In this document: in pieces, positions 26,201 through 37,298 of the stretch
How the letters are laid out: each line of letters begins with the position of its first letter
How positions within the stretch are numbered: the stretch's first letter is position 1
From: Taenia hydatigena
Taxonomy: Eukaryota > Platyhelminthes > Cestoda > Cyclophyllidea > Taeniidae
Direction: 5' to 3'
Assembly: GCA_036345935.2 (NCBI GenBank)
Contig: JADWOT020000010.1
Coordinates: 7,118,587-7,182,586, forward strand
Length of the DNA: 64,000 nucleotides
Program-made: the position numbers and the translations under genes
Notes under the pieces: model-generated
Databases searched by the model: none
Told to the model about the DNA's origin: nothing
The model's input: only the letters and a program-made list of their open reading frames with translations

Positions 26201-26983
26201 TTGTCTCTTTCTCCAAGAAGCTGTCGCGAACATGTTTCAAGTGTGTCGGATGGGGCGCTATTATTCTACCTTCCATTGAACAGTCATAACTAACCCTTTT
26301 GTCAACAGTGCACCAAAATAAAGCACAAAAAGTGGCACCAAAGAAGCGTGGAGTAGGCGGCGAGTAGGTTGGCTTTCCATTCCGTCAACAAATGTACTAA
26401 TCTTACTCATCTCAGGTTAGTCAGTCAGTTGGCACAGTCAACAACAACAACAGGAAACGCCAAATAACTTGATGGTTCCTGATACCCTTTGTCATCTATT
26501 AATACATCTGGGCGGCACCCAATTGTTTGGCTTTAGCCATAACTTTCGCAATGAATGTAAAAGTAAACAAATTGTTCCATTTTCCGTGCTAACAGACAGT
26601 GAAAGATCCTGGTAGCCAATAGCAAATCACCAATCTTCATGATGGAGAACGGAGGGACTGTTTGAACACGAGTTGTCAAAAAGTGTTGTCTCTTCGCGAG
26701 AATCAACACCTCATCAAACCTAAAGCACACGGAACTGACCTCACTAGCCACAAATCCAACCCTCACTAGAGTAAAGTGGACCTCAGCTTCTCACATTGGC
26801 CAAGCTGCTACTCTGTTGATCCAAAACTACCAGCAATTTGATTTTATGACCTCTAACTGATACATGAGCTCCTATCCTACTAGATGGCCTGTCAATTAGT
26901 TGTCACTTTGATCTTTGCCACCTGTCTGATGCTCCGGTTGTTGAAATATAAACGGAAATCTAAAAATTGGTCTACTTGGAACC
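23243..26983. other. Intergenic, no supported gene
   Basis: T-rich, with short open frames lacking splice support. No canonical AATAAA lies directly after the bHLH stop. A chance HEWGH string occurs in a frame at 23,626-23,856 (rejected below). Confidence 0.4.
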
Positions 26984-27244
26984 ATGGAATGTTTAAATAT
27001 GTCTGAAGCCTCTCCAGACTTTATGTGTCTTCTGCAAGAATTGCCTTCATGCCATTCGTGGGAATGCGGTACTTGCCTAAAACAAGACTTACTGCCGTCA
27101 TCATTGCCATCGCCTCCTACTACTTGCAGACACTCACCACCGAAAAAAATGGAAGTTGGCGAGAGGGAAATGGCTCGCCTTAACAAATTGCCGTGTGCTG
27201 CTCTTTTGGAATGCCGATCGAATCCGTTGCCTTATTGGTGTAAA
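26984..27244 (+). CDS. Possible first exon, product unknown
   Basis: An ATG in good context (ACCATGG) opens 87 codons, ending at a consensus donor (AAA followed by GTAAGT at 27,245). The translation is cysteine-rich (for example CHSWECGTC) with a Ser/Pro stretch, and has no signal peptide. It leaves phase 0, so it does not join the phase-1 exon at 28,467, and no partner exon was found. It may belong to another gene or be fortuitous. Confidence 0.3.
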
Positions 27245-27660
27245 GTAAGTGCCACTATATTTCAGGCTCTCATGTCCCTCCCCCTCATTCGACATGAATT
27301 TATGTGGAGGCTTTTTTGCAAAAAAAAATGGCGCTAAAGTGCAATCGCAATGTGGCTTGCGTTTTGCCCATCCTGGCCTGCTGCTCAGCCACTATAATGA
27401 TAGCCCACCTTCCTATTACTACTCTTGTGTTGTTTTATTTCACTCTACTCATTCAGTCGTAGAGAAAAGCTTCTCACCTGTATGCAATTTTGACTCCACT
27501 AAGAGGAGGATTGGTCGACCAAATCGCTCACTTGTCGAATGCCTACGTCGAGTTGGCGCTGGGCTGGCCGGAGGAGAGTCGTGGTTTGTGTAGCATGAGG
27601 AGAGTACAGAGAGGGAACACCTTGAAAAGTCAGTACTTAGGCACGTGGCTGTGGAAGCCA

Positions 27661-27692
27661 ACACACACGCACATTGACACACACACGCACAA
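27661..27692 (+). repeat. CA microsatellite
   Basis: Interrupted (CA)n of about 30 bp just upstream of the secreted orphan gene. A matching (GT)n run lies at about 29,752-29,768 in that gene's third intron. Confidence 0.7.
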
Positions 27693-27787
27693 CTAAAGTA
27701 AGTAACCAATCGGAAGTGAGGCCTACTTTATGGGCGGGCTATTTAAATGGCGATGCGGAGGTATGCAAGCTCATCAAAATTGAAGGC

Positions 27788-27863
27788 ATGCGATACCCAG
27801 GAAAGAAAACACTTCTTTTTCCTCTTTTTGTATTACTCCTTCTTGCCCAAGTACCCTCATTAA
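27788..27863 (+). CDS. Secreted cysteine-rich orphan, exon 1 (signal peptide)
   Basis: This exon starts a four-exon gene (27,788-27,863; 28,467-28,735; 29,180-29,274; 30,321-30,705) of 825 nt, or 274 residues. It encodes MRYPGKK followed by a hydrophobic core (LLFPLFVLLLLAQ) and VPSL, a textbook signal peptide, and ends in phase 1 at a perfect GTAAGT donor. The whole protein carries about ten cysteines and one N-glycosylation sequon (NET in exon 2) and has no further membrane span, so it is probably secreted. I recognise no domain. All three junctions agree in phase, which is strong evidence for the model even without a homologue. Confidence 0.65.
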
Positions 27864-28466
27864 GTAAGTTTTGATTTTTGTGTTTGTTAAAGCCATTCAT
27901 GTTTAATGGTTCCACTCGTTCATCCATGCGTCAGCCCATGCGTCGAGTCGCTAATTTGTTTACTACTCCATCCAACCCTCCCTCCATCCCGTAACCATGC
28001 CTTCACCCATCCGTCCAACCCTTCATTTGTGCCTTAGCTGTTATTTTCTATGCACGCAGTCCATGAGTAAAGTAGGCGTAATGACCCTGCTTCGCATACA
28101 GTGACTTTTTGGATGAGGAACTTAATTTATTTGCACATTTTTATTGAGAAGATGTAATCAAAACCCTTCAAAACGTGTGTGAATATCCCCTATCCTGCAT
28201 AAGGGTGAAACTTTGCAGATTGTCTGAAGTGTTATCTAAGCGTGTCGACAACTCCTTCCTTAATGCTTAAATATCTTGTGCTCAAATCAGTAAGACATTA
28301 CTCGGTGCTAGTAAAATTTTTAAAAAAACCTGCAGATTTTAGTATCATTTATTATTCTTAGAAGGGATGAAATGTCTGTGTTGTGCAAGCTCCTTGAATA
28401 AACTAAACTGATTGTGAGCAGATGGGCTGAAGCACTCCTTTTCCTCTCTGTGGGCTAATTTGGCAG

Positions 28467-28735
28467 GTTTTGCAAAACCCAAAGCACCGAAGATCACGCA
28501 GAGCACATGGCAACGTTTTCTCTCTCTCGCTGATAGCATTCTGCGTATCAATGAGACAATTCAGGTGTTACCGGAACCGTATTTTCTTTCCCTCAAACTC
28601 GAGTCTATTCATCCGGTGAATTTGCAGAAATGCCATCATTGGGTAGCCTCCAATCCCAACTGTCCTGCCAAGGGAAGCATTCACTTTGAGTGCTCCTTCA
28701 CCTCGCGCATGTTTGATGCCCAACTGCTGCAGCAC
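28467..28735 (+). CDS. Secreted cysteine-rich orphan, exon 2
   Basis: The acceptor GGGCTAATTTGGCAG precedes it. It enters in phase 1 and leaves in phase 0 at CAC followed by GTGAGT. It encodes a helix-like stretch (WQRFLSLADSILRINETIQV) and then a cysteine cluster (KCHHWVASNPNC and FECSFTSR). Confidence 0.65.
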
Positions 28736-29179
28736 GTGAGTTTGGTCCCATGTCTGGGTTGTCAGAAGTGAGGAAGTAGTGGTTTGGTGATGCAAGGCAC
28801 AGGAGATCGGCTGGTAGGAGTGAATGAGCTTTCCTAGGTTCCCGAGGTTAAGTTTAAAAGTCCCGGCTTGTAGGTAAAAGTTTATGCCGGGACTAGAGAG
28901 CAAACTTATAGATCAGTTGAGGTTTTTACATGGAAGTTCGTCCATCAACACTCAATGGAATCAGGTATTTCTTCAAGTTGTGGATGACCTTATCATGCCT
29001 TTATCCACTTGTATCAATCCAACCACGCACTCACTTGCTTAACATGTCCTCCAATCCGTCAGTTGACTTCCCATCCCTTTCTCCTTGCCTATAGCTTCCA
29101 TCACTCTTCCATTTTATTATCCGTTGAAATACCTGACAGTCTGGTTACCTATGCTGGGTGACACATTCCTCCCTTGCAG

Positions 29180-29274
29180 TTAACCACCCGTTTAGTCTTC
29201 AATCTCTTGATCAAATCAACAATCCTTTGTACTATCAATCCTCGATTCGCCGTTTCCCATGCCGCCCGTCCTTG
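29180..29274 (+). CDS. Secreted cysteine-rich orphan, exon 3
   Basis: The acceptor ATTCCTCCCTTGCAG precedes it; phase 0 in, phase 2 out at a GTGGGT donor. Only this 95-nt length reconciles the phases of exons 2 and 4. It encodes LTTRLVFNLLIKSTILCTIN followed by HAARPW. Confidence 0.6.
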
Positions 29275-30320
29275 GTGGGTTTATCCAGCCTCTAGAGTCA
29301 TTTTTTGCTATGATTTAATGCCCCTTTCTTTCCCTGTTAACTCACTTACACAGACACACGTCCACCTTTTTTTCCTCCCCCTCTTCGTTTCCCCTCTCTC
29401 GCTCTCTAGTCACTGATACACGCCCTACTCACCCTCATCTGCTCAGTTCATCTTTTAAGGTAACTGGCAATCGTAACATCCATTTGTTGGTATTCAAGCA
29501 CTTTTCTATTCCTTTAACCACGTGTTTATGAGCTTTTCCACTTGTCCACATTATACATCTGGCCATCTTTCCATCCACTCGCTCATCCGTTGATTCGCAT
29601 TGCCTTCAGCCACTGTTCAAACTAGACTCAGATCCTCTACGCCGCTAAATCACTTTTACTAATGGTTTTACCTACCAGAGAGAAAGAAGGTCCGTTAAAT
29701 CACCCGCTATTGTAATGTACCTTTGAATGTGTTCACGCGTTATGTGTGTCTTGTGTGTGTGTGTGTGTGCATGCGTGTTTATGTGCCTACTGGCAGACAG
29801 CTGCATCCCTCGCCTCGACATACTCTTTGTTCATCCTTTTAATGTGTGAAGCTTCCGTCTACCTTGTCCTGTACTGTACTATAATGCACTGTACTGGCCT
29901 CCATTGTACTGTCTCCCACCCAAAAGCACATTTTAAGTGGCACAAACTACTCACAAAGTTATTAGTAGCAGCACCTCTGTCCCATGTGCGATAAGCGTGG
30001 TGTTTCGAATTCTCCCCCAATCCTTTGTAATGTTGCATGATTCTGAACACAGCTAGATATACCTGGACAGACGATGGAGTGGATTTTATGCTAGGCTATG
30101 AAGAATGTTCATGTAACACCTCACACTGCCTCCAAACGGATGCCTTCAAGCCTAGTCTCTCTATGTCTCTGGTAGGCATGAGTGCATGTGGCTTTAACAA
30201 CACTTCCTTTTTCTATGTCTTCGTAAATGAAACCGCTTAAAAGTTTATGTTAATGGGTCCTCTTTGAAGGGTGAAGGAATCGTTAACAGACACAGCCTAG
30301 ATACAATCCTCTTCCGTCAG

Positions 30321-30705
30321 GGTGGTCTCTGAAATCTGTGAAGATGAAGATTTATGTGTACAGCTAAATAGGTACCCCTCTTCGACGCAGAGACCACTGG
30401 AATGGGGCAACTTTCGTGTGAGTGTGGAGAACAAAGAGATGATTCGTTACCGGCAACTGCAGGGCTCATTGAAAGGAGCCATGGTGGAGTGCTGTGAATC
30501 CACTTGGCGCAAGGAGCCGATTGTATTTCCCTACCTCTTCAAAGTTCACATTGAACGAGTGGCTCGATGCAGCTTGACTCAACGCTCCGAGCTTCAAATG
30601 CCCGAGGCCAAGAATGCTGAAGAGGTGCGTGATCTACTGCGCGATTTCCTCAACTCCTACTTCCGAATATACCTCTCGGAGTACTTCTACTCACCGCCTT
30701 GTTAA
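30321..30705 (+). CDS. Secreted cysteine-rich orphan, exon 4 (C-terminus)
   Basis: The acceptor CCTCTTCCGTCAG precedes it; phase 2 in. It encodes 127 residues with cysteines in EICEDEDLC, VECCES, ARCS and a C-terminal SPPC, and a helix-like segment (AEEVRDLLRDFLNSYFRIYL) before the stop codon. Codon bias is clear, with many G- or A-first codons. Confidence 0.7.
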
Positions 30706-30833
30706 GGCGAGCTTTCTCATCATCCTGTAGTGCGAGGAACTCACATCTCCTCTGAGTGTTCACATGCTATTCCATCTGCACAAGGCAACTGTTTGTCATT
30801 GCCATGGCAAAAAAACCTCTTTTCTATTGGCTA

Positions 30834-30839
30834 AATAAA
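30834..30839 (+). other. Poly(A) signal AATAAA
   Basis: Canonical AATAAA about 130 nt after the stop codon of the secreted orphan. A second AATAAA lies near 30,922. Confidence 0.6.
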
Positions 30840-31315
30840 ACGCGCCATTTATGTCTCATCCTATCGGCGTAGAGCAAGTTTGCATACATAAGTAGGCACT
30901 GGCAAATGTACACCAAATAGTAAATAAACTCATGGAGAACGGAAGTGTCTTCTCAAATTGGGGATCTTGGCAATTTAGATCTGGATTTGGTGGTGATGAT
31001 TGGTCGGTGTAAGCGAAATTCGATAGGATTAGGATGTGTGATGACAGCCGATCTTGAAAGAGGATATGTACTAATTCGATTTCTTATTTTTAAAAAGGAG
31101 GGACTCCCTTACATGAGTTATCTAAGGGTAATTGTTAGTAGAATCCGATTAAAGGTAGGACCGTGGGGGCAAATGGTAATGCATCATATTGTTCCATTAC
31201 GTAGGCATTAAATCATTCATGTTGGATACGTCCAAATGCTTATGTGGTGTTATAAATTTGTTCATCCCAAACTTGAGCCAACCGATATTGGATGACTTTT
31301 TGATCCATCATGAAG

Positions 31316-31612
31316 CTTCTCATTCATACCACCAACATCCCTACATCCATATTTGCCAGGTCCTTCCGCATGCACCAAACCATTCACACAGCCTCTACCT
31401 TCCAATCTCGCAATATAACTCTTTTTTTTCTGTATCAATCCACCTATCCATCCAGCCAGTACCTATTCACTTATTTATTTGTCCTTCCATTGGTCCGATT
31501 ATCCATCCAACCCTCCATCTCGCAACACTTTATCCATCCACCTGCATCGCATTCCTCTGTCCATGCATCTATCCATCCACTCACCCATTCGTCCAACTTT
31601 CTCCCAGCCTAG
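31316..31612 (+). repeat. Degenerate CATC-type repeat
   Basis: Many irregular CCATC, CATCCA and TCCATCCA units. Similar pyrimidine-strand repeats lie at about 27,920-28,030 and 29,550-29,600 inside introns of the secreted orphan. The long open frames here are products of the repeat, not genes. Confidence 0.6.
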
Positions 31613-31833
31613 AGCATTTAATGTTTGACCAAATTCAATGATAAGACCAGCTTTTGTTATTGCCTCCGACATTTGTTAAAAATAGGTTGGCAGTAATAAA
31701 ATTCACAAGTCATAAATAACAAGATCTGTGTAAGATAATCTAAAACACCTTCTTGAATTCTCTTCCAACCCATTTTTGCTCCGACTCGCGTTTTAAATAG
31801 AAGTGAAGCCACATTTCTTGCATGCAATTTTAG

Positions 31834-32016
31834 GAATTTCTTTGTTATCGAAATTTTATGATCTCATATTTCTCGGTTTATGCACCGACATGGCTGCTGA
31901 CGATAAATGTGTATGCGAATGCCAGTAAAATCTACAGTCGAACAGATAAATGCGTTGGAGGAGACGATAAGTGGTATCATGTTTCAATTGACTACATTTT
32001 GTACACAGACTACAAG
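31834..32016 (+). CDS. Possible coding exon, product unknown
   Basis: The acceptor TGCATGCAATTTTAG is followed by 61 open codons with aromatic and Asp/Lys-rich sequence (for example KCVGGDDKWYHVSIDYILY). They end at AAG before GTATGC. A 46-nt GT...AG interval (32,017-32,062) could join it to GGC CGA...CCT TGA, giving a short tail. Upstream exons were not found, and no family is recognised. Confidence 0.35.
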
Positions 32017-32086
32017 GTATGCTGCCTATTTCTCAAACATTTATTGCCGCTTGACATTTTAGGGCCGATCCACTATCTCTCCTTGA

Positions 32087-33603
32087 AGGTGGAACATTTG
32101 GAAATAATGATAGCAACCACTTCCTCGGTGGATAGGAAAGCAGAAGCAACATGGCTTTGAGGATGGCACATACCTATTATCCCTGTCATATGATACAAGG
32201 TTTGGAAGCCATGAAGTAAAGTTTTTTGCGTCTATAATGGAAAAATCGGGAACCAATAATTTCGCGACTGCTTCCACAAAGAACGGGGAACACGTGACGA
32301 TGCAAAACACTATTACTAAAAGAACAGGAGCATGTTAAAGATGAAGGTTGCAAGCAGTTTTATTTTGGAAATATTTTCTGGCTGCAGTTTCGCTCAATGT
32401 GCATAATATATGCTTGCAAATTGCATAATGTTATTGTAGAGACGTAATACGTCCATCGCATCTGTACAAGTTCAACAAGTGCCGCATTAAATACTCGATC
32501 CTTGCTTAACAATAATGAAGATTCTTAGCCGTTATAAGGGCTTGTACTTTGCTATCACGTGGCTGGTGTCTAAATACAAGAATGAGACGATTTTTTGTGC
32601 TGTTAGTGCACAAACTCAAAACAAACCTTGTAAATCTATATTTATGGCCATTTTTAGCGAACCCTATTTTATGGCATTTCTTTACATAGCTAAAATTAGA
32701 AAAATAAGCAACAAGCGCAATGTGTTTGAAATTCGGAAAATACGCTAATCATTGTAAAATAAGCACTAAGACTTCAAAAGATACAATAAAGCAAGTTATA
32801 CAGGTCTTACTATAAATTATTACAATTATTGTGCCTAGGAGCAGTGATCATATTTCGACGTTTTAATCAATAGGAAGTCCACCCAACCTTGCAAACACAG
32901 CTCTTAGCTTCGGGTACGTCTTGGCTTACGCGTGAAGCTTCTCATCTTTGATGTTGCGACAGTAGTCTTGCATTTGGGTTTTTGTACGTATTCATGGTAT
33001 CAGAACAGCACGCTGCGAAATGACGAATTGGTCTTCAACCACCTATTATTGCTTTGTTAATATTCTTTTAATATTTCCCTCGTAGTCTGGTACAGAATGG
33101 TGATTTTTTCCATGGATTTGAGTATACATGCGTTTCTTACAACTGTACTAAATGTTTTAGTGTTTTATGCTATTTGGAATCTACGGTTTCTCATTATTTT
33201 ATGTGCACGTTTAGGATATTGGCGACTAAAATTAGTAACTGGGTGACTTTTGTCTGTAAATATATGCCCTTTAAGCTCTTTGAAAAAGCATATCACACTC
33301 TGTGTGCACGCATGAAAGGCACTTGTATGCATACACATAATCACATCGTATGTAGTTAGCACCGGGGAACGTGTGAGTTGTCCATATCTATTTCTTGAAG
33401 TACTCATAAGCCGTTATTAGAGTACTCTAGGAATCATTCCTTACTTAGTGTCTCGAACAATGAGTGGGCAAAGTTGATTTGCCTAATATTTGTTTCTATT
33501 TCCAGAATCGAGAGTGTCACATCGTCATTCACTTGGCTATCTGAAATCCCTTTGATATACTGCATTCCAAAACAGATAGCGAGGGTAATATCCATTCATC
33601 TAG
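32087..33603. other. Intergenic, no supported gene
   Basis: AT-rich. No coding support. The last bases read CCATTCATCTAG directly before the SUPT3H start codon, a possible splice or trans-splice acceptor. Confidence 0.4.
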
Positions 33604-34368
33604 ATGCTTGGCAAAGAACCTCCATCTGGCGAGACAGAGGCCTTTACCAAAGCTCTCCGTCTAATCGTTCTCGCTTCAGGTGACTACTTCATCCTCACAG
33701 AAACTGTCTCTGATGTCGTCGTGGGAGCTCTCCAACAGCATTGCGAATACCTAGCTGAGGCCTTCCGCTCCCTCTTGGGTGACTCCGCCTCTTCCCTTAC
33801 ACTTTCCCGTTTGATCGCCTCCCTTGCAGGTTGCAAACTTCATGTCTCCCGCATCCTAACCTACCTCTCTACCTATGCTCTTACTTCTAACGACCCAGAG
33901 AATCCTGACCCTTTTGCAATCTTTGGCACTTCCTCCAAAGCACTCTCCCTCTTCCACGCTGAATGTGAAAAACTCAATATTAATTTGGAAAACACTACTT
34001 CTTTTCCTCCCCTGCATCCCCTAATCACCGGTCAGCACATTCGTATGCAAAGAATTGATAGTTTTGTGGCCAATGTGGCCACTACGGAGCAGTATTTGGA
34101 ATTCACTCGACTCCGACAAAGAGCGCGCCTTTTGGGGCAACCTTTTGACATCTGGCTGGCGCGCGCTGGGATCTCAATTCAACGTGGTGCGGGGGGAGCT
34201 GATGCCGTCCCGATTCTTGCCTATTTAGTCACCCTGTGCCTACGAGATGTTATTGACCTGGCTCTCGCTAATAGGCAGAAGTTTGGAATAGATCTGTACT
34301 CTCAAATGACCGCGGTGGAGTTGCAACAAGCTAGTTTGGGCATACGACGGATGAGGGGGTATTTGTGA
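33604..34368 (+). CDS. SUPT3H: SUPT3H, SAGA histone-fold subunit (Spt3-like)
   Basis: An intact, intronless frame of 254 residues. Spt3 forms an intramolecular histone-fold pair in the SAGA coactivator complex and helps deliver TBP to promoters in the nucleus. Residues about 14-92 match the N-terminal histone fold: a short first helix ending ASGDYF, a long helix with VSDVVVGALQQHCEYLAEAF, then SLTLSRLIASL and ILTYLSTYAL. Near the C-terminus, RIDS...YLEFTRLRQRARLLG...FDIWL corresponds to the SUPT3H segment that precedes the second fold. ILAYLVTLCLRDVIDLALAN corresponds to its central helix (human ILAYLAYETVAQLVDLAL, recalled), and ELQQASLGIRRM fits the final helix. The linker is short, so the protein is smaller than the vertebrate form. 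The bases just before ATG read CATCTAG, so the mature 5' end may be set by splicing at or next to the start codon. Codon use is typical coding. Confidence 0.85.
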   Translation: MLGKEPPSGETEAFTKALRLIVLASGDYFILTETVSDVVVGALQQHCEYLAEAFRSLLGDSASSLTLSRLIASLAGCKLHVSRILTYLSTYALTSNDPENPDPFAIFGTSSKALSLFHAECEKLNINLENTTSFPPLHPLITGQHIRMQRIDSFVANVATTEQYLEFTRLRQRARLLGQPFDIWLARAGISIQRGAGGADAVPILAYLVTLCLRDVIDLALANRQKFGIDLYSQMTAVELQQASLGIRRMRGYL

Positions 34369-35463
34369 GTCTGTTTGTGTATGAATTGATATGTACGTAT
34401 AGATACATTTTACCGAGAAAACAGATTTTGTGCTTCTCTTCGCCTTGGTTGTTCAAAGTAGGGGAGTTAACTATCTACTTTAATTTAGTCAGTAGCACTG
34501 GGCCCGACTCCTGTACACGCCCTTTGATTTTGCCTTGGTTGCCACATAAATGCGGGTTTAATGAAATGTTGTAGTCGATGTGGCAAAGATCAATAGCTTT
34601 CACTGATTTTATTGCCAACTTTTTAATGGATTTGAAAATCAGATAAGTGTTATTTTTCGAAGGTCAAGGACGTCTATTCCCTTGTCTCTGCTCCATCTGT
34701 TTGTGACAGGCGGCTTAATGCAACCACTTGCTTTAAACTGCCAGAGAGCATGTATCACTGGATTTCCCATAAGACGTCATCAAACTTTTGCGCGTTTGTT
34801 GTTATCGTTGCATGCTTGTGCTCTTCTCACTTCCCTATCTGATTTTATCATCGCAAGCATACGAAATTTTCTTCGCCAATTTATGGATAATTGGTTGTAC
34901 CAAGCTGGCATACGCTAATGGACTTCAAGTATGATCGAAAATGCCGCAATGGTGTTTGGTTTGCCTGGTAGAAGACGCTGAGAAAAGTGTTGGCTTGTAT
35001 GCAGACTTATATGACCAAATGCAGCAAATTGTGTGTCTGACCATGCACTGATGCGTATGCTCAGCCGTTGATCAGGAAACAATCAAATATTGACTTCTCT
35101 TTCGCATGGATGGCCTTGACTGTTAAGTAACCCGAGGTCATTTCCCAATCTCGAGCACCCTGAGTAGCCAACTGGAGGGTTGCAGGTATCTATACGATTG
35201 GCCAGCAGACATGCGTTGCGTTCCAAAATCACTGGCAGATTGACTGTGATTAGGGCAGTAGGATAGACCTTGAACGTTCTCCGTTCTTTGCGTGAATAGC
35301 CCCTCAGGGTATCTGTGCTGTCATCCTACTCGGTAGACTACCATTTCCCTTATCTCCCCGCGTAAGAGATTAATTGACTAGTGGCCCTGAGCCCTTCGTT
35401 GAATCTCCTATCTCACCCTCTGTCACAACCACTCAGCGCCGCCTCCGGAATAATCAGGTAAAT
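34369..35463. other. Intergenic between convergent genes
   Basis: Separates SUPT3H (plus) from the 3' end of the Ig-like receptor gene (minus). No gene is supported. About 35,130-35,330 is GC-richer and repeat-like. Confidence 0.4.
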
Positions 35464-35469
35464 TTTATT
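35464..35469 (-). other. Poly(A) signal AATAAA
   Basis: AATAAA on the minus strand about 235 nt after the stop codon of the Ig-like receptor gene; the likely 3' end signal. Confidence 0.55.
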
Positions 35470-35702
35470 TACACCATAAAATTCATTTAATTGTCAAACT
35501 TTTCATAGGCGCATGTGTGCTTCCCCTTGTATGCTTGCATCGTGATTGGCTAATTTCAAGGTCATCAACATTAATATCGCTCGCACGCGTCCGTGTGTTA
35601 GTCATCATGACGAAGGTTGGGAGGAAGGGAAGAGAAGGAAAGAAGGAAGGGATGTCAAACGAGAAGGCACGAGATGTTAGGTCGAGCCGCGACAGGACAT
35701 GG

Positions 35703-36232
35703 TTAATTGACATTCACATTATTCGGCTGTGGTGGTGGCGGTGGCGGGGATGAGAGCAGGACGTATGACTGTGTCTGTGGCGGAGACGGCGGCAGTCGTC
35801 TAGCGGCCGCAAAGTCTGCTTCTGATTGGGTCTTCGATAAACTCGAGCCGTCATCCGCTAGTCGATGGCAGAGAATCAGTCCAGCGGCTTCTGTTGAACT
35901 GGAAAGTCGGACCAGGGTTGGATTGACTGCATGGAAGTGCCCTCTGCCTCCGCTGTTCAACACTTCCTCATCGTAGACGGTGTTGTTTATGCTATTACCG
36001 ATCCGCGTCTTCTGTGGCTGTTGTTGATGGTGTTGTTGGTGATGGTCTCCGCTGGGGTCTACCATCTTGATGAGGTAGACTTTTGTTTGGTTGTAGGGAT
36101 CGCTTGCCACGGAACCAATCTCAGTGCTGTCTCGTTTGCCCGGATAGTAGACTGGTAAGGTGCCTAGAGAGGGAGAAGGGAGGGGAAGAGGGTCGTAAAT
36201 ATCTTTGGCAGGGTGCACATCTGGTGTATCCA
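35703..36232 (-). CDS. Ig-like receptor, exon 6 (cytoplasmic C-terminus)
   Basis: The acceptor GTGTCCCCTTAG precedes it; phase 1 in. It encodes 175 residues and the stop codon: YDPLPLPSP, LPVYYPGK, SDPYNQTKVY, a His/Gln run (HHQQHHQQQPQ), TVYDEEVL, and near the end SYVLLSSPPPPPPQP. The several tyrosines beside Pro, Asp or Leu and the polyproline run suit SH2- and SH3-type partners, so signalling or scaffold function is likely. No kinase or phosphatase domain is present. The antisense strand shows a GGT-rich microsatellite-like stretch at 35,725-35,752 that simply encodes the prolines. Confidence 0.75.
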
Positions 36233-37298
36233 CTAAGGGGACACTGGCCTCATGTTAGTCCCCTTTTTAGACCTCATCTACCCCAGAAATCTCCCTTTTG
36301 TAGTGCATAAATAGGTTTCTACCCTCCGCACGTAATTCGGCAACGTTGTTATTGCATTAAAGTTTGAACCCCTATTTTGGCAAGGACCTCCAATGCAAGG
36401 ACATTTGTTTTGCCTGAGTATTTAACAACACAAACCCAGAAATCTCTATGATTTTAGTTTCTTCATTGGCATCTTTACGCTCCGTTCCCTCCTCCTGGAA
36501 TCCCCTGTTATTTGTCTTGGGGAGGAACTCAGAAGCGCTGCGTGACTAGTTTAACCGATCGTCTTCGCTAGAATGAAGCAACGAGGCCAAGTTTTCCTTA
36601 ACTTTTAGAGACGCGGCGTTTCATAATGTCACCTTTGGTGATTGTTTTAACCAACAAATTATGGTGGGGCGCTTTGTGGTTTTATTCAATTTTTTTCATT
36701 CAAGGAAAGTGCGGGCGTAGTCTTACTTGGTTACCCTATGTGATCAAATGGGAGTTCGTTGGCTCATTTGGCTTGCAGATACTACTGAAATACATGCCAT
36801 TTAAGTAGTACTCAGCTTGTTTTAATACCATGCAAATTCAATTCAACCTTACTTTTAGTACCTACTTCCTTAACCCTGAAGGAATTTAGACGGTAAATTA
36901 GTGGCAGTGGGGAATGAGGCCAATAGGCACCTCCATGACACCACTTAAAGCAGCACTGGGACTGTGCGATAAAGTAGTGATTAGCAGGAATGACTAGTCA
37001 AACCTTTTTAACGATTTACTGTTTTAAGTTCTGTGCTAGTAGGCTCTCAATCCTTCAGATATAACCTTGGTCCTACTATACAATGAAACTATGGTATGCT
37101 TTGGAAGACAGCAGTTATTCCTTCTGAGATCCTTAGCATTTCATCACCATAAGCTTTTAGTGGTCCAGTATCTAATTCACGAAGCTTTATCTAGATCAAT
37201 CTATTGTTTAATTTGAAGAATAACGTGTCACAATGAAAAGCCGCTGCCACAAAAGGAAAGCCCAACGTCGGCCGCTCTAAAATTCTTCTTCAACCCAC

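Noticed and set aside
27249..27593. RRIG-containing plus-strand frame (TKRRIGRPNRSLVECLRRVG)
   Set aside because: It resembles the cationic peptide only in the RRIG string; there is no signal peptide and no aligned flanking residues.
31189..31641. A 150-codon open frame rich in Ser, His, Pro and Ile
   Set aside because: It is generated by the CATC-type repeat; a second frame over the same DNA is equally open, and composition is that of the repeat.
35707..35976. A plus-strand glycine-rich frame opposite the receptor's last exon
   Set aside because: It is the antisense shadow of the polyproline-coding sequence of exon 6.
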